From NCBI GenBank assembly GCA_964527735.1, contig CAZGPG010000005.1:62001-126000 (forward strand): a DNA stretch of 64,000 bases, in the 5' to 3' direction. Position numbers and translations under genes: made by a program. Shown one piece after another: positions 25,966 to 34,405 of the stretch. The DNA comes from JBEBVQ01 sp964527735 (lineage in GTDB: Bacteria; Bacteroidota; Bacteroidia; Chitinophagales; Chitinophagaceae). Positions within the stretch are counted from its first letter, which is position 1. The number at the start of each line of letters is the position of its first letter. The notes under the pieces were generated by a model, which was not told the origin of the DNA, searched no databases, and saw only the letters and a list, made by a program, of their open reading frames with translations.

Positions 25966-28900
25966 ATGTTTTTTACTACACAAAGGAGACTCAGGCAGGC
26001 ATTACTGTTGGTCCCGTTGCTCGGCGCTTTGACGGCCGGCGCACAATCCAATATTGCCCCGGCGGCAAAGGTCACGCATCATGATGAGCGCCAGCCTGGT
26101 GGCGGAGTGGGGCTGCGCGGCGCGCATAATTATAATGACGGTTTTATCGGCGACTACCCGGGGACCTTTACGGGTAATGTGAATTTCAGGGGTTTTATTG
26201 AGTTTGAGTGGCCCAATGAACAATCATTTAACCGTGTAGTGGCTTATAAAGGAGCCGTAGCTTTTGAAAATGCAGCTTTGGAATATTGGGACGGGTCGGC
26301 CTGGCAGCGCATTACGGATTTCCGTTCATCGGTGCCCGAAGCCGATTCGGTGACCTTCCCCGTGGTAAAGACCACAAAGTTACGTATGACGGACGTAGGA
26401 AGCGCTACGCGGGAACCGGCTGATTTCCGGGAGATCGTCATACGTCAGGCGCCTGACAGGGCATGCGGCGGTACGCCGCTTGCCGGTACGGTGTGGCCGG
26501 CCTCCCAGGATCGTTGTTACGGCGACGAGGCATTGCTGATTGCCGGAGATTATTCTTACGATGCCGGTTTTCAATGGCAGGTAAATGATGGCAGCGGATG
26601 GGTTGATATATCGGGTGCTACGCAAAGCTGGTATCGTTTCCGTGCTACCCGCGCTACGCCGGCCAATGCTTCCTATCGCCTCGGCGCTACTTGCAACGGC
26701 AGTAATTATGAATACTCTGCACCGGTTGATGTACGCGTCACCGGCGGAAATGATGCGGTCTACGCCGCCCTGCCTTATTTTGAAGGATTTGAAACAAACC
26801 CCTGGCTGGATTTTTGTGGCACGGGAGATGTCCCGTCTGAAAGCTGGACTTCCAATAATGTAGCCGGAGCTTATAAATGGGCTGCTAATAATTCCCGGAA
26901 TTCAAAATGGGGACCTTTCCTGGCGCCTTTGCAAGGGCAGTTCGCAGCAAGATTCTGGTCATACTTCAACGGAGATGCACCCCCTTATACAGCTAACCTG
27001 GATGTACATGTCGATTGTAGCGCCCAGCCGGGAGCTCATCGGGCCGAATTCTTTTTTGTGAATCCCCCCGGCCAACAGCCTACCCCCGGAAATGATTTTA
27101 TGCTTGTGCTGGTTTCTACAGACGGCGGGCAGAACTTTATTCCTGTAGGTGGATGGGAAGATGAACCCAATTGGAGCAAAAAGGTTGTGTTATTCAATTC
27201 CGGTTCTGCAAATACAATCATCCGCTTTAAGGGATATTCGCAATCTATACCAGGAATGAGAGAAGCATCTGATATCGGACTGGATAGTGTATTTGTGAAA
27301 GGTGTTGATCCGTGTGCCGGCAATCCGGGTACACCTGTGGTAACGCCTGGCGGACCGCTGCAGCTTTGCGCAGGTACGTCTACTATGCTTTCTGCCTCCA
27401 ATATAGATCAGGTGCCGGGCATCAGCCTGCAATGGCAGCAATCGCTGACAGGAGGCGCTCCCTGGACAAATGCAACCGGAGGCAGCGGTGCTAGTACCCC
27501 GGAGTACTATACTCCGGTCTTATACGATACCGTCTGGTATCGCTTGCAGGTGAACTGTACTACGCAGGGCAGCACTGGCAGCGCCAATTCCGCAACAGTA
27601 GTGATACGTGCGCCTGCTCCGATATACGCCTCCATTCCGTTTGTGGAGAGTTTCGAAGAATGGACTAAGCGTTGCAATAGTAATGGAAATGATGTCCCCT
27701 CATTGAGCTGGATTAACACGCCGTATCAAGGAAAGAATAGTTGGCGTAGGAATGATCAGGGTGATGTCGAATGGGGAGATGTAGGTAGCGGTTCCAGTGC
27801 CTTCCCAAGTGCAATTTATGCACAATATCCCGACCCTGCTTTCCATGGGGAGCACAGTGCGCGCTTCCATACTTATGGTAGCCGTGGAAAGAGTGGTAGT
27901 CTTGACTTATTCATTGATTGCAGTACACACCCTGGTGATAAACTGTTATCGCTTGCATTGAATCTTACAAGGGATGTCCCTCAGCATCCAAATAGTAACC
28001 AGCCACCGCCGACTGACTACGATTACATGATTGTCTATCTGTCCGTTGACGGAGGTGCAAGCTTTACACAGCTTGAGCGCTTCGATGGACCCGCTTTCAG
28101 CAAATGGGAGATCAAATCCATAAATATCCCATCTACTTCTGCAAAAACTGTGATCCGTTTTGAAGCGCACGGTGTTACCGGCTTCCGTGATATGGGGCTG
28201 GATTATATACGGGTGATGCCTGCTTGCGATGGGCGGCCTGATGCTGGTGTGATTGTAACTGAAGAGCCTTGCGCAGACAAAGACTTCTTCCTGCGTCTGG
28301 ACGGAGCATCACAAGCCGGAGGATTGGTCTATCAATGGCAGCGTTCAGTGAATGGCAGCACATGGATCAACATGCCGGGAACTGGTAGTGATGTCTATAC
28401 TACCCAGATCAATGCAAAAACCTGGTTCCGCACAATCGTTACCTGTGCCAATTCTGGCTTGGTAGATACAACACCAGTACACATTGTGGAGTTAGCTCCT
28501 TTCTACCTTTGTTATTGCGAATCTGGCTTCGATGCCACCAGATCACTGAATCAGGGAACAATGGATATACCTTCTTGTGGTCCGAAAGTAGGAAACATAA
28601 CTATTACGACACCTGCTATTGACACTGTGTTGAGTCACGGAGATTACAAGAACCATTATTATTATCCTCGTGTTGATTTTGAGAAAAAGCCTTCTAATTT
28701 TACCCAGACGGTTCCTCCGGCTCAGCTATATTTGGATAGTTCGTACAATTTTACCATTCATGGGATCTTTCAAAGTACAGGCTCTAAGCCCACGAAGTGG
28801 GCAGCCTACATAGATTTTAACCATGATGGTATTTATGACACGCTTACCGAGCGGATCTGGATTGATTTGAATGCGGATACAGATGATCGCCCGAATCCTA

Positions 28901-30168
28901 CGCCCGGATCCCCTTTTTACACTTATCAGTTCTGGGTACCGTCTAATGCGAAGGTAGGCCTGACCGGAATGCGTGTGATTGTAATGACTGGTAATTGTCT
29001 TAGCATTCAAGATGGAAATGCGGGACCGATACCTTGTGCCAAATTTGCCGGTGGTGAAACTGTTGACTATCTTGTAGAGATCAAATACGCGGAATGTACC
29101 GGAGCGCCCAATGCAGGCACTGCAGTCGTCAGCCACGACAAGCATTGCCCCGGCTACACCGTTACACTTACAAATGCCACCCATGAAGCGCAACGTTCCA
29201 ATATCGGCTGGGACTGGCAGTCGTCTCCCAACGGCGCCACCTGGACTACAATTGCTAATTCAGCCGGACTGGATACCGTTGACTATGTGCTGACCGGTGA
29301 TGTGCAATTCCGTCTGCGTATCTGGTGTGGTAATACCAATGATACCGGCTATTCCAATATCGCTACCGTAACGATGAAAGAACCGTATCAGTGCTATTGC
29401 TACAGCGAGGCAACCGGAAAGAGCCTGGATTCAAGCGATGTGGGTGTGCTCACGATCAATGATGAGACATTCGGAGCGCCGGGCGGGCACCTGAACAATG
29501 CCGCTGCAATACACGGGCGTACGGATAATACGGACCAAACCATTAATCTCCTTGCGAATGAACCGCTGGAGCTGTCATTAACCCACATTTTGCGTAGTTC
29601 CCGTCATGCAGATGCCAAAGTGACGGTATTCATTGATTATAATAATAACCTGCAGTATGATATTCCGGAAGAGCGTGTGTGGTCAACAACTACTACCGCT
29701 TCTGCCTGGAACCTTTCAGAAACCATTACGATTCCTTCAGGTGTGGTCACGAATGTACCTACCGGCTTGCGTGTGATCATTAACAACGACACCGATCCGA
29801 ATGTGCCTTCTGATGAAGCCTGCGGACCGTATGTGTCCGGTGAAACGGAAGATTATGTGGTTGCATTTATAGAGGGAACCCATACTAACATCGCACAGCA
29901 GCAGCATGGCATCAACAGACTGCATGTGTATCCGAACCCGGCAACCGGTAAGGTGTTCCTTCAGTACTTTGGTGCATTGCAGGAAAAAGCAACAGTTTCC
30001 GTGCTGAGCATGGCCGGTCAGGTGCTGCAATCGCAGGACCTGAGCCAGGTAGCCAACCACAGCATCATTGAGCTGAACCTGGAAGGTCTGGCAAACGGTG
30101 TTTATTATGTGCGGTTTGCTACGGCTTCAGGCTACGTCAACGAGAAGCTGACGCTGCTGGGACGGTAG
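25966..30168 (+). CDS. Very large T9SS type A cargo protein with discoidin-like, MAM-like, Ig-like and GEVED modules
   Basis: About 1400 residues from MFFTTQRRLRQALLLVPLLG (signal peptide cleaved near AGAQS). Modules in order: an F5/8 type C-like carbohydrate-binding domain (about 25-165), an Ig-like segment, and two MAM-like blocks (YFEGFETNPWLDFCGTGDVP and FVESFEEWTKRCNSNGNDVP) separated by Ig-like repeats. Two GEVED domains follow (AAYIDFNHDGIYDTL with GGETVDYLVEI; VFIDYNNNLQYD with SGETEDYVVAF). The C-terminal 80 residues LHVYPNPATGKVFLQY to YVNEKLTLLGR are a T9SS type A sorting domain. A secreted adhesin or glycan-binding protein is the best guess. No catalytic site seen. Confidence 0.92.
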   Translation: MFFTTQRRLRQALLLVPLLGALTAGAQSNIAPAAKVTHHDERQPGGGVGLRGAHNYNDGFIGDYPGTFTGNVNFRGFIEFEWPNEQSFNRVVAYKGAVAFENAALEYWDGSAWQRITDFRSSVPEADSVTFPVVKTTKLRMTDVGSATREPADFREIVIRQAPDRACGGTPLAGTVWPASQDRCYGDEALLIAGDYSYDAGFQWQVNDGSGWVDISGATQSWYRFRATRATPANASYRLGATCNGSNYEYSAPVDVRVTGGNDAVYAALPYFEGFETNPWLDFCGTGDVPSESWTSNNVAGAYKWAANNSRNSKWGPFLAPLQGQFAARFWSYFNGDAPPYTANLDVHVDCSAQPGAHRAEFFFVNPPGQQPTPGNDFMLVLVSTDGGQNFIPVGGWEDEPNWSKKVVLFNSGSANTIIRFKGYSQSIPGMREASDIGLDSVFVKGVDPCAGNPGTPVVTPGGPLQLCAGTSTMLSASNIDQVPGISLQWQQSLTGGAPWTNATGGSGASTPEYYTPVLYDTVWYRLQVNCTTQGSTGSANSATVVIRAPAPIYASIPFVESFEEWTKRCNSNGNDVPSLSWINTPYQGKNSWRRNDQGDVEWGDVGSGSSAFPSAIYAQYPDPAFHGEHSARFHTYGSRGKSGSLDLFIDCSTHPGDKLLSLALNLTRDVPQHPNSNQPPPTDYDYMIVYLSVDGGASFTQLERFDGPAFSKWEIKSINIPSTSAKTVIRFEAHGVTGFRDMGLDYIRVMPACDGRPDAGVIVTEEPCADKDFFLRLDGASQAGGLVYQWQRSVNGSTWINMPGTGSDVYTTQINAKTWFRTIVTCANSGLVDTTPVHIVELAPFYLCYCESGFDATRSLNQGTMDIPSCGPKVGNITITTPAIDTVLSHGDYKNHYYYPRVDFEKKPSNFTQTVPPAQLYLDSSYNFTIHGIFQSTGSKPTKWAAYIDFNHDGIYDTLTERIWIDLNADTDDRPNPTPGSPFYTYQFWVPSNAKVGLTGMRVIVMTGNCLSIQDGNAGPIPCAKFAGGETVDYLVEIKYAECTGAPNAGTAVVSHDKHCPGYTVTLTNATHEAQRSNIGWDWQSSPNGATWTTIANSAGLDTVDYVLTGDVQFRLRIWCGNTNDTGYSNIATVTMKEPYQCYCYSEATGKSLDSSDVGVLTINDETFGAPGGHLNNAAAIHGRTDNTDQTINLLANEPLELSLTHILRSSRHADAKVTVFIDYNNNLQYDIPEERVWSTTTTASAWNLSETITIPSGVVTNVPTGLRVIINNDTDPNVPSDEACGPYVSGETEDYVVAFIEGTHTNIAQQQHGINRLHVYPNPATGKVFLQYFGALQEKATVSVLSMAGQVLQSQDLSQVANHSIIELNLEGLANGVYYVRFATASGYVNEKLTLLGR

Positions 30169-30189
30169 TGCTTAGTTAGTTTAATTTGC

Positions 30190-30237
30190 AAATAGAGAAG
30201 GGGCTTAGTCAAAGCGCCCTTCTCTATTTTAAAGATT
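30190..30237 (+). terminator. Intrinsic terminator after the large T9SS gene
   Basis: AATAGAGAAGGG-GCTT pairs with AAGC-GCCCTTCTCTATT (one bulged base), loop about 5 nt, followed by TTTTAAAGATTTTTT. It lies 22 bp after the stop codon. Confidence 0.85.
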
Positions 30238-30368
30238 TTTTGTTATATTGTGTTGAGGTTTTATCCTGCCGCGGAAGCCGTGCAGGTGAATGCCCGGCAC
30301 GAATTTCTTAAAGATAACAGGGGGAGAATGGTAGCATTTATTGATTAAAAATATTAAAACAGTAAATC

Positions 30369-31043
30369 ATGAAATTGAAATGGCTGATAACCGGATTGGC
30401 AAGCGTTATGCTCTTCACTGCTCATGCCCAGACGTACCCCACTACCGTAAAATTATCTTCGGCGATGATCATGCTACCGGAGCGGTACAATAGTGATATC
30501 TCCCATATGGATAACCTGTTTTTGTGTGATCAACTTGGGCTTTATGCCGAAAGAATGGTTTCCGGAAAATGGGGGATAGGAGCCGGCTATGCTTTCTGGA
30601 ACCGGTGGAAGCCGCGAAACGAATTTCAAAGAATGGTTGGAGGCAGCGATTTTACAGTAGGTGCGGAGCGCCAAATATTATATGAAGAGTTTCTGGCTGC
30701 ACGTGTTAATTATAAAATGATTGACATGTATGGCTTTTACCGGCACCAGCTCGGCGAAAGACACTGGCTGAAAGCCGGGACAGGTATTTCCTTCACCTGG
30801 GGAGAAAATGAACATCGTGTACGTGATAATCCTCCGGTTGATTTTTTTGCAGAAGATTGCGTTATTAGTTATAGTTCTCGTTATGAGACTGCTTCTTATC
30901 TGGGTATTATGCCCCAGCTTTCGTACGACTACATGATCTTCAACGGCCGTTATTCGATTGGGGCAGACGGGCGTTGCAGAAAATACTTTGGCGTGTCCGG
31001 TGTGCAATTTGATCTTGGGGTGCATATAGGGGTGAATTTCTGA
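30369..31043 (+). CDS. Probable outer-membrane beta-barrel protein, unknown function
   Basis: A 224-residue protein with a clear signal peptide (MKLKWLITGLASVMLFTAHA, then Q). The remainder alternates hydrophobic and polar residues with many aromatics and glycine turns (GKWGIGAGYAFWNRW, HWLKAGTGISFTWGENEHR). It ends in FDLGVHIGVNF, with a C-terminal Phe as in outer-membrane barrels. About eight strands are plausible. No named family recognised. It follows the large T9SS gene after a terminator and so is probably transcribed separately. Confidence 0.75.
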   Translation: MKLKWLITGLASVMLFTAHAQTYPTTVKLSSAMIMLPERYNSDISHMDNLFLCDQLGLYAERMVSGKWGIGAGYAFWNRWKPRNEFQRMVGGSDFTVGAERQILYEEFLAARVNYKMIDMYGFYRHQLGERHWLKAGTGISFTWGENEHRVRDNPPVDFFAEDCVISYSSRYETASYLGIMPQLSYDYMIFNGRYSIGADGRCRKYFGVSGVQFDLGVHIGVNF

Positions 31044-31054
31044 GCAAGAATTTA

Positions 31055-31792
31055 TCACACCAGCAACTCCCAAAACCGCTCCAATCCCTTATGCTTTTCC
31101 GCATCCAGCAAATATTGGATATTCCGGGTGTAATAGAAATGCAGATCGTAATAAGGAAACGGGTTGGCGGCCACTACTGCTTCAATATGCTGCAGCCCTA
31201 AGGCGTTCGCTTTATTAAAACCTGCCAGGAAATCTCCCGGCAGATCCCGGCAGGCAACCCAGGCCGCAAAGATGAATGGTAAGCCGGTGTACGATTTCCA
31301 GTGTTCCGCCAGGTCATACACATACCCGAAGTTGTGAAGCTGCTTTAATGCCCTGTCGCCGATAATAACGCCGGCAGTTGTACCGTTGATGTACTCGATA
31401 TAGTTTTCCGGAGCGGGTTTCCAGGTTACCTCCCGCTGCCAGTGCTGTGCCATGAGCGTCTGTGCCAGCCGTACTGAAGTCCGCGATTGATAGTCGAGGT
31501 AAACTTCCTTTATCTCTTCTATCGGCGTCTGGCTGAAGAGGCAGACTGAGGCGACCTGTCCGTCTGCAGCAATGCCATAATCGCTGATGATCCTTGCGCC
31601 GGGCAGGGTAGGGATGACAGCTACCGGTAAGAGTGCTATATCTGCGGCGCCTGTTTGTAATCTGCTGGCGACCTCCGCCGGGTAGGCGAGCGATAAATCC
31701 ATGTCTTTCCGTACCTCACTTCGCTCAATGCCGTACAATAATGGTTTCGTATTCAGATAACTTACTCCGGCAACTTTTATTTTGGCGCTCAA
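31055..31792 (-). CDS. mqnA: Chorismate dehydratase, futalosine menaquinone pathway
   Basis: A 245-residue enzyme of the MqnA family making 3-enolpyruvylbenzoate from chorismate, the entry to menaquinone by the futalosine route. Conserved stretches are VAGVSYLNTKPLLYGI, GAADIALLPVAVIP, ISDYGIAADGQVASV, YLDYQSRTSVRLAQ and INGTTAGVIIGDRAL. The TTG at 31792 is preferred: it yields MSAKIKVAGVSYLN, the usual family start. The ATG at 31837 would add 15 unconserved residues and overlap the divergent rnhA start by two bases. Other mqn genes are not in the window. Confidence 0.92.
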   Translation of the reverse strand: MSAKIKVAGVSYLNTKPLLYGIERSEVRKDMDLSLAYPAEVASRLQTGAADIALLPVAVIPTLPGARIISDYGIAADGQVASVCLFSQTPIEEIKEVYLDYQSRTSVRLAQTLMAQHWQREVTWKPAPENYIEYINGTTAGVIIGDRALKQLHNFGYVYDLAEHWKSYTGLPFIFAAWVACRDLPGDFLAGFNKANALGLQHIEAVVAANPFPYYDLHFYYTRNIQYLLDAEKHKGLERFWELLV

Positions 31793-31835
31793 CTGTCTAT
31801 TTTTGACCCAAAGATAAGGCCTGGAAGGTTCATAC

Positions 31836-32312
31836 ATGGTACAACAATTAGTGGTTTATACGGATGGTGCTGCACGTGGTAACCCTGGCCCCGGCGGTTA
31901 TGGTGTCGTATTGCAATGGGGCGGCAAAAGAAAAGAATTATCGCAGGGTTACCGGAAGACCACCAATAACCGTATGGAGCTGATGGCGGTCATTGCAGCG
32001 CTTCAGAGCCTTACACGCAAGGGGCTGGATATTGTTGTGTACAGCGATTCGTCGTATGTGGTCAACGCCGTAGAGAAGGGGTGGCTTAAAAACTGGCTGC
32101 GTACCGGTTTTAAAGGAAAAAAGAATGCGGATCTGTGGCGGCAATATGCAACGCTGGCACAGCACCACCGCGTACGTTTTGTATGGGTAAAGGGGCACGC
32201 GGATAATCCGTTAAATAACCGGTGCGACCAGTTGGCTACCGCCGCCGCGGACAGCGGGCAATGGCTGGTGGATGAAGGATATGAACAAGAAGGAAATAAT
32301 GTGCTGATTTGA
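31836..32312 (+). CDS. rnhA: Ribonuclease HI
   Basis: A 158-residue RNase H1 degrading the RNA of RNA-DNA hybrids. The catalytic acids are Asp in VVYTDGAARGNPGPGG, Glu in NNRMELMAVIAAL, Asp in VYSDSSYVVNAV and the C-terminal Asp in ATAAAD or nearby. The KGHADNPLNNRCDQLA stretch is typical of type HI. It is divergent from mqnA. The start at 31836 gives MVQQLVVYTDG, matching the family N-terminus exactly. Confidence 0.95.
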   Translation: MVQQLVVYTDGAARGNPGPGGYGVVLQWGGKRKELSQGYRKTTNNRMELMAVIAALQSLTRKGLDIVVYSDSSYVVNAVEKGWLKNWLRTGFKGKKNADLWRQYATLAQHHRVRFVWVKGHADNPLNNRCDQLATAAADSGQWLVDEGYEQEGNNVLI

Positions 32313-32383
32313 TAATGTGGGGAAGCGTCATGAAACGCTCGTGATAAATATCGGCTGATTATCGCATTTCATTAAAATAATGA

Positions 32384-32415
32384 TTTGGTTCCCTCAAATT
32401 TTACATTTACCTTTG
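32384..32415 (+). promoter_or_regulatory. Consensus Bacteroidota promoter of rpmH-rnpA-yidD
   Basis: TTTG at 32384-32387 and TACCTTTG at 32408-32415 with a 20-bp spacer match the TTTG-N19-21-TAnnTTTG consensus exactly. Transcription should start near 32422, about 43 nt before rpmH. Confidence 0.85.
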
Positions 32416-32464
32416 CACTCCCTGTGAAAATCGAGTAGCAGCAGAGTAAAAAAGATCATACATT

Positions 32465-32620
32465 ATGAAACGCACATATCAACCGCACCGCCGCCGTCGT
32501 AAATCCGTTCATGGTTTCCGTTCACGTATGAAAACCGCGAATGGTCGCAAAGTTTTGGCTGCCCGCCGCAGGAAAGGCCGTAATAAACTGACTGTTTCTG
32601 ACGAACTACGTCTGAAATAA
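32465..32620 (+). CDS. rpmH: 50S ribosomal protein L34
   Basis: A 51-residue, highly basic protein: MKRTYQPHRRRRKSVHGFRS, then MKTANGRKVLAARRRKGR, as in all L34 proteins. The C-terminal extension NKLTVSDELRLK is usual in Bacteroidota. It is the first gene of the rpmH-rnpA-yidD block, with its own consensus promoter. Its TAA lies in the same reading frame as rnpA, which begins a few codons later. Confidence 0.98.
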   Translation: MKRTYQPHRRRRKSVHGFRSRMKTANGRKVLAARRRKGRNKLTVSDELRLK

Positions 32621-32632
32621 TATAAACACTGC

Positions 32633-33019
32633 ATTATCCGTCATACGTTTAAAACATATGAACGGCTGAAACGTGAGCAGGACATTGATACGCTTTTCCG
32701 TACCGGGAAAGCGTATTCTGTTTTTCCTCTAAAGGTTATCTACCTGCTTACCCCACGAGCCACAGAGCGTGCGCCTGCGCGCGCTGGCTTTTCTGTTCCC
32801 AAAAGAAAGTTTAAAAAGGCCGTTGACCGTCAGCATATCAAACGTCTGATGCGGGAGGCCTGGCGTCTGCATAAGCACCAATTATACGACAGGATCCCCG
32901 AAGATGTACAGGTACGCCTTTTTCTTATCTTTACAGATCATGTAATGCCTGGCTACGGCGTCATTGCACGGTCTATGGATCAGATAATCGTTCATCTCGC
33001 GAAGGCGTCATCCCGGTAG
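32633..33019 (+). CDS. rnpA: Ribonuclease P protein component, with a non-canonical start
   Basis: The frame from the rpmH stop (32618-32620) to TAG 33017-33019 encodes RnpA: HTFKTYERLKREQDIDTLF at the start, the core GFSVPKRKFKKAVDRQHIKR and LMREAWRLHK, and VIARSMDQIIVHLAK. The usual RNR of the signature is RQH here. Between the rpmH stop and the conserved region there is no in-frame ATG, GTG or TTG. The only candidates are ATT 32633, ATC 32636 or CTG 32666. ATT gives I-I-R-H-T-F-K, the expected N-terminal length (128 residues). RnpA helps RNase P process tRNA 5' ends. The stop codon lies inside a palindrome. Confidence 0.9.
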   Translation: MIRHTFKTYERLKREQDIDTLFRTGKAYSVFPLKVIYLLTPRATERAPARAGFSVPKRKFKKAVDRQHIKRLMREAWRLHKHQLYDRIPEDVQVRLFLIFTDHVMPGYGVIARSMDQIIVHLAKASSR

Positions 33020-33050
33020 AGACGCGATGCGTCGCGTCTCTACCGGGATG
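33009..33050. repeat. 42-bp palindrome of the GTAGAGACG family spanning the rnpA stop
   Basis: CATCCCGGTAGAGACGCGA and TCGCGTCTCTACCGGGATG pair over 19 bp around a TGCG centre. The rnpA codons Ser-Ser-Arg-stop supply the left arm, with TAG at 33017-33019. The flank CATCCCG is mirrored as CGGGATG. A degenerate second unit (GAGATGCAATAAATCGCGTCTC) follows at about 33057-33079. Confidence 0.88.
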
Positions 33051-33109
33051 CGGGGGGAGATGCAATAAATCGCGTCTCTGCCTGCCGGGATTATTATAAT
33101 ATTGTTTTT

Positions 33110-33331
33110 TTGAAAAAGGTATTCGAGATATTATTTGTCGGCATGATCCGCTTATACCAGTGGGTATTCTCTCCTTTCCTGGGTGCCAAATGCCGGTATA
33201 CACCCACCTGCAGTGCCTACGGAATTGATGCAATACGGAAATACGGACCGTTTAAAGGCGGCTGGCTGGCGTTGCGGCGCATTATGAGGTGCCATCCCTG
33301 GGGGGGATCGGGTTATGACCCCGTTCCGTAG
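33110..33331 (+). CDS. yidD: Membrane protein insertion efficiency factor YidD
   Basis: A 73-residue protein with all YidD hallmarks: an amphipathic N-terminus, MIRLYQWVFSPFLGAKCRYTPTCSAY with the conserved Cys residues, IDAIRKYGPFKGGWLALRRI and the C-terminal CHPWGGSGYDPVP. YidD assists YidC-dependent membrane insertion. The start is TTG at 33110, as no in-frame ATG or GTG precedes the conserved region. It follows rnpA in the common rpmH-rnpA-yidD order, and yidC is not next to it here. The stop lies within a 74-bp palindrome. Confidence 0.95.
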   Translation: MKKVFEILFVGMIRLYQWVFSPFLGAKCRYTPTCSAYGIDAIRKYGPFKGGWLALRRIMRCHPWGGSGYDPVP

Positions 33332-33396
33332 AGACGTTGCATAATGTAGAGACGTTGCATGCAACGTCTCTACATTATGCAACGTCTCTACGGAAC
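33323..33396. repeat. 74-bp perfect palindrome of the GTAGAGACG family between yidD and a convergent gene
   Basis: Two 37-bp arms match exactly around centre 33359/33360. Each arm has two GTAGAGACGTTGCAT units separated by AATG. The left end GTTCC comprises the last yidD codons (Val-Pro) and is mirrored as GGAAC. The yidD TAG (33329-33331) is part of the first unit. It sits between convergent genes and may serve as a two-way transcription barrier. Confidence 0.9.
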
Positions 33397-33403
33397 TATG
33401 GAA

Positions 33404-34156
33404 TTATTGTCGTGTAAACCGGCGCGTGGCGATCACCTCGCCCTCTGCGTTTTGCAGGCGCACATAATATATCCCGGCCGGGATGCTGCTGATATCGAGT
33501 GTCATTTTGCCGCTATTGCCATTCACTCTGTAAGAGGCAACATTTTTCCCGATCAGGTTATACAGCGCCACAGTCCTGATCCCTGCGCCCGGATTAAAGT
33601 TCAGATTGATCGTACTGCGTGCCGGATTGGGATATAGAGTGATATTTTTGTCCGCTTTAGCTGCATTGCTGCTGATGCCGGCCGGCCATTTATTCACTAC
33701 AAAAGTGACGTCTTTCTGGTACGTATTAGTCTGATCTTCAAGACGCATTGTCATATAATAGGTACCGGATTCCGCATTGTTTATATCCACCAGAACGAGA
33801 TAGAACATCCCCTGATCCTCAGTATTTCCGGGCGGAATGTCGTTAGTAGTAAATAGGGTGCCGCTGCCATTGGTAAATCTGTCATTGTCATTCTGCCAGC
33901 ATAATACATTATCGCAGATACCCAGTGCGTCTTTGGTAGTCCAGCCCGGGGGGAAATTATGGTTGAGCACCCGCCATTTTATTTTTATGGGATTAGCCGA
34001 AATGTTGGTGATGTTGCTGTACATCGTCAACTGATCGTTATGATATGTAGCGTTTATAGTATCGTGTGGTATTGTAAAAGTTTGCGCGCTTGTTTTCCCT
34101 GCAAACACAATATTAATAACCCCCAGACAAACAAGTAGAATCTTTTTCATTGACAA
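33404..34156 (-). CDS. Secreted protein with T9SS type A sorting domain
   Basis: A 250-residue protein (MSMKKILL or, two codons later, MKKILLVCLGVINIVFAGKT). The signal peptide is cleaved near TSAQ. The central 140 residues form a beta-rich domain (QLTMYSNITNISANPIKIKW, a WRVLNHNFPPGW segment, TYYMTMRLEDQ) that resembles small Ig-like/cupredoxin-like folds, but I cannot name it. Residues from about 170 form the sorting domain: KNITLYPNPARSTINLNF, VALYNLIGKNV and PAGIYYVRLQN. It should be exported by T9SS. It lies convergent to yidD, with the 74-bp palindrome in between. Confidence 0.88.
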   Translation of the reverse strand: MSMKKILLVCLGVINIVFAGKTSAQTFTIPHDTINATYHNDQLTMYSNITNISANPIKIKWRVLNHNFPPGWTTKDALGICDNVLCWQNDNDRFTNGSGTLFTTNDIPPGNTEDQGMFYLVLVDINNAESGTYYMTMRLEDQTNTYQKDVTFVVNKWPAGISSNAAKADKNITLYPNPARSTINLNFNPGAGIRTVALYNLIGKNVASYRVNGNSGKMTLDISSIPAGIYYVRLQNAEGEVIATRRFTRQ

Positions 34157-34405
34157 TTTTTTCTCCGTTAAACATGAAGCATATCGCGTCTCCTGAATTT
34201 ATATAAATTTATATAAAAAAATCGTACCCGAATATGCTTACCCCAATTAAATGCAAAAGTAATTATAACTGACGAATTTTACCAAATATTATCCCTTTCC
34301 GGATTGTTAAATCCTTTTTAATCCGGATTGCCATATCATATTCAGCAATTTCTTCCATAAATTGCACAGTGACTTGCCGGCTGCCACCGGGCTGCCGTCC
34401 ATAAA

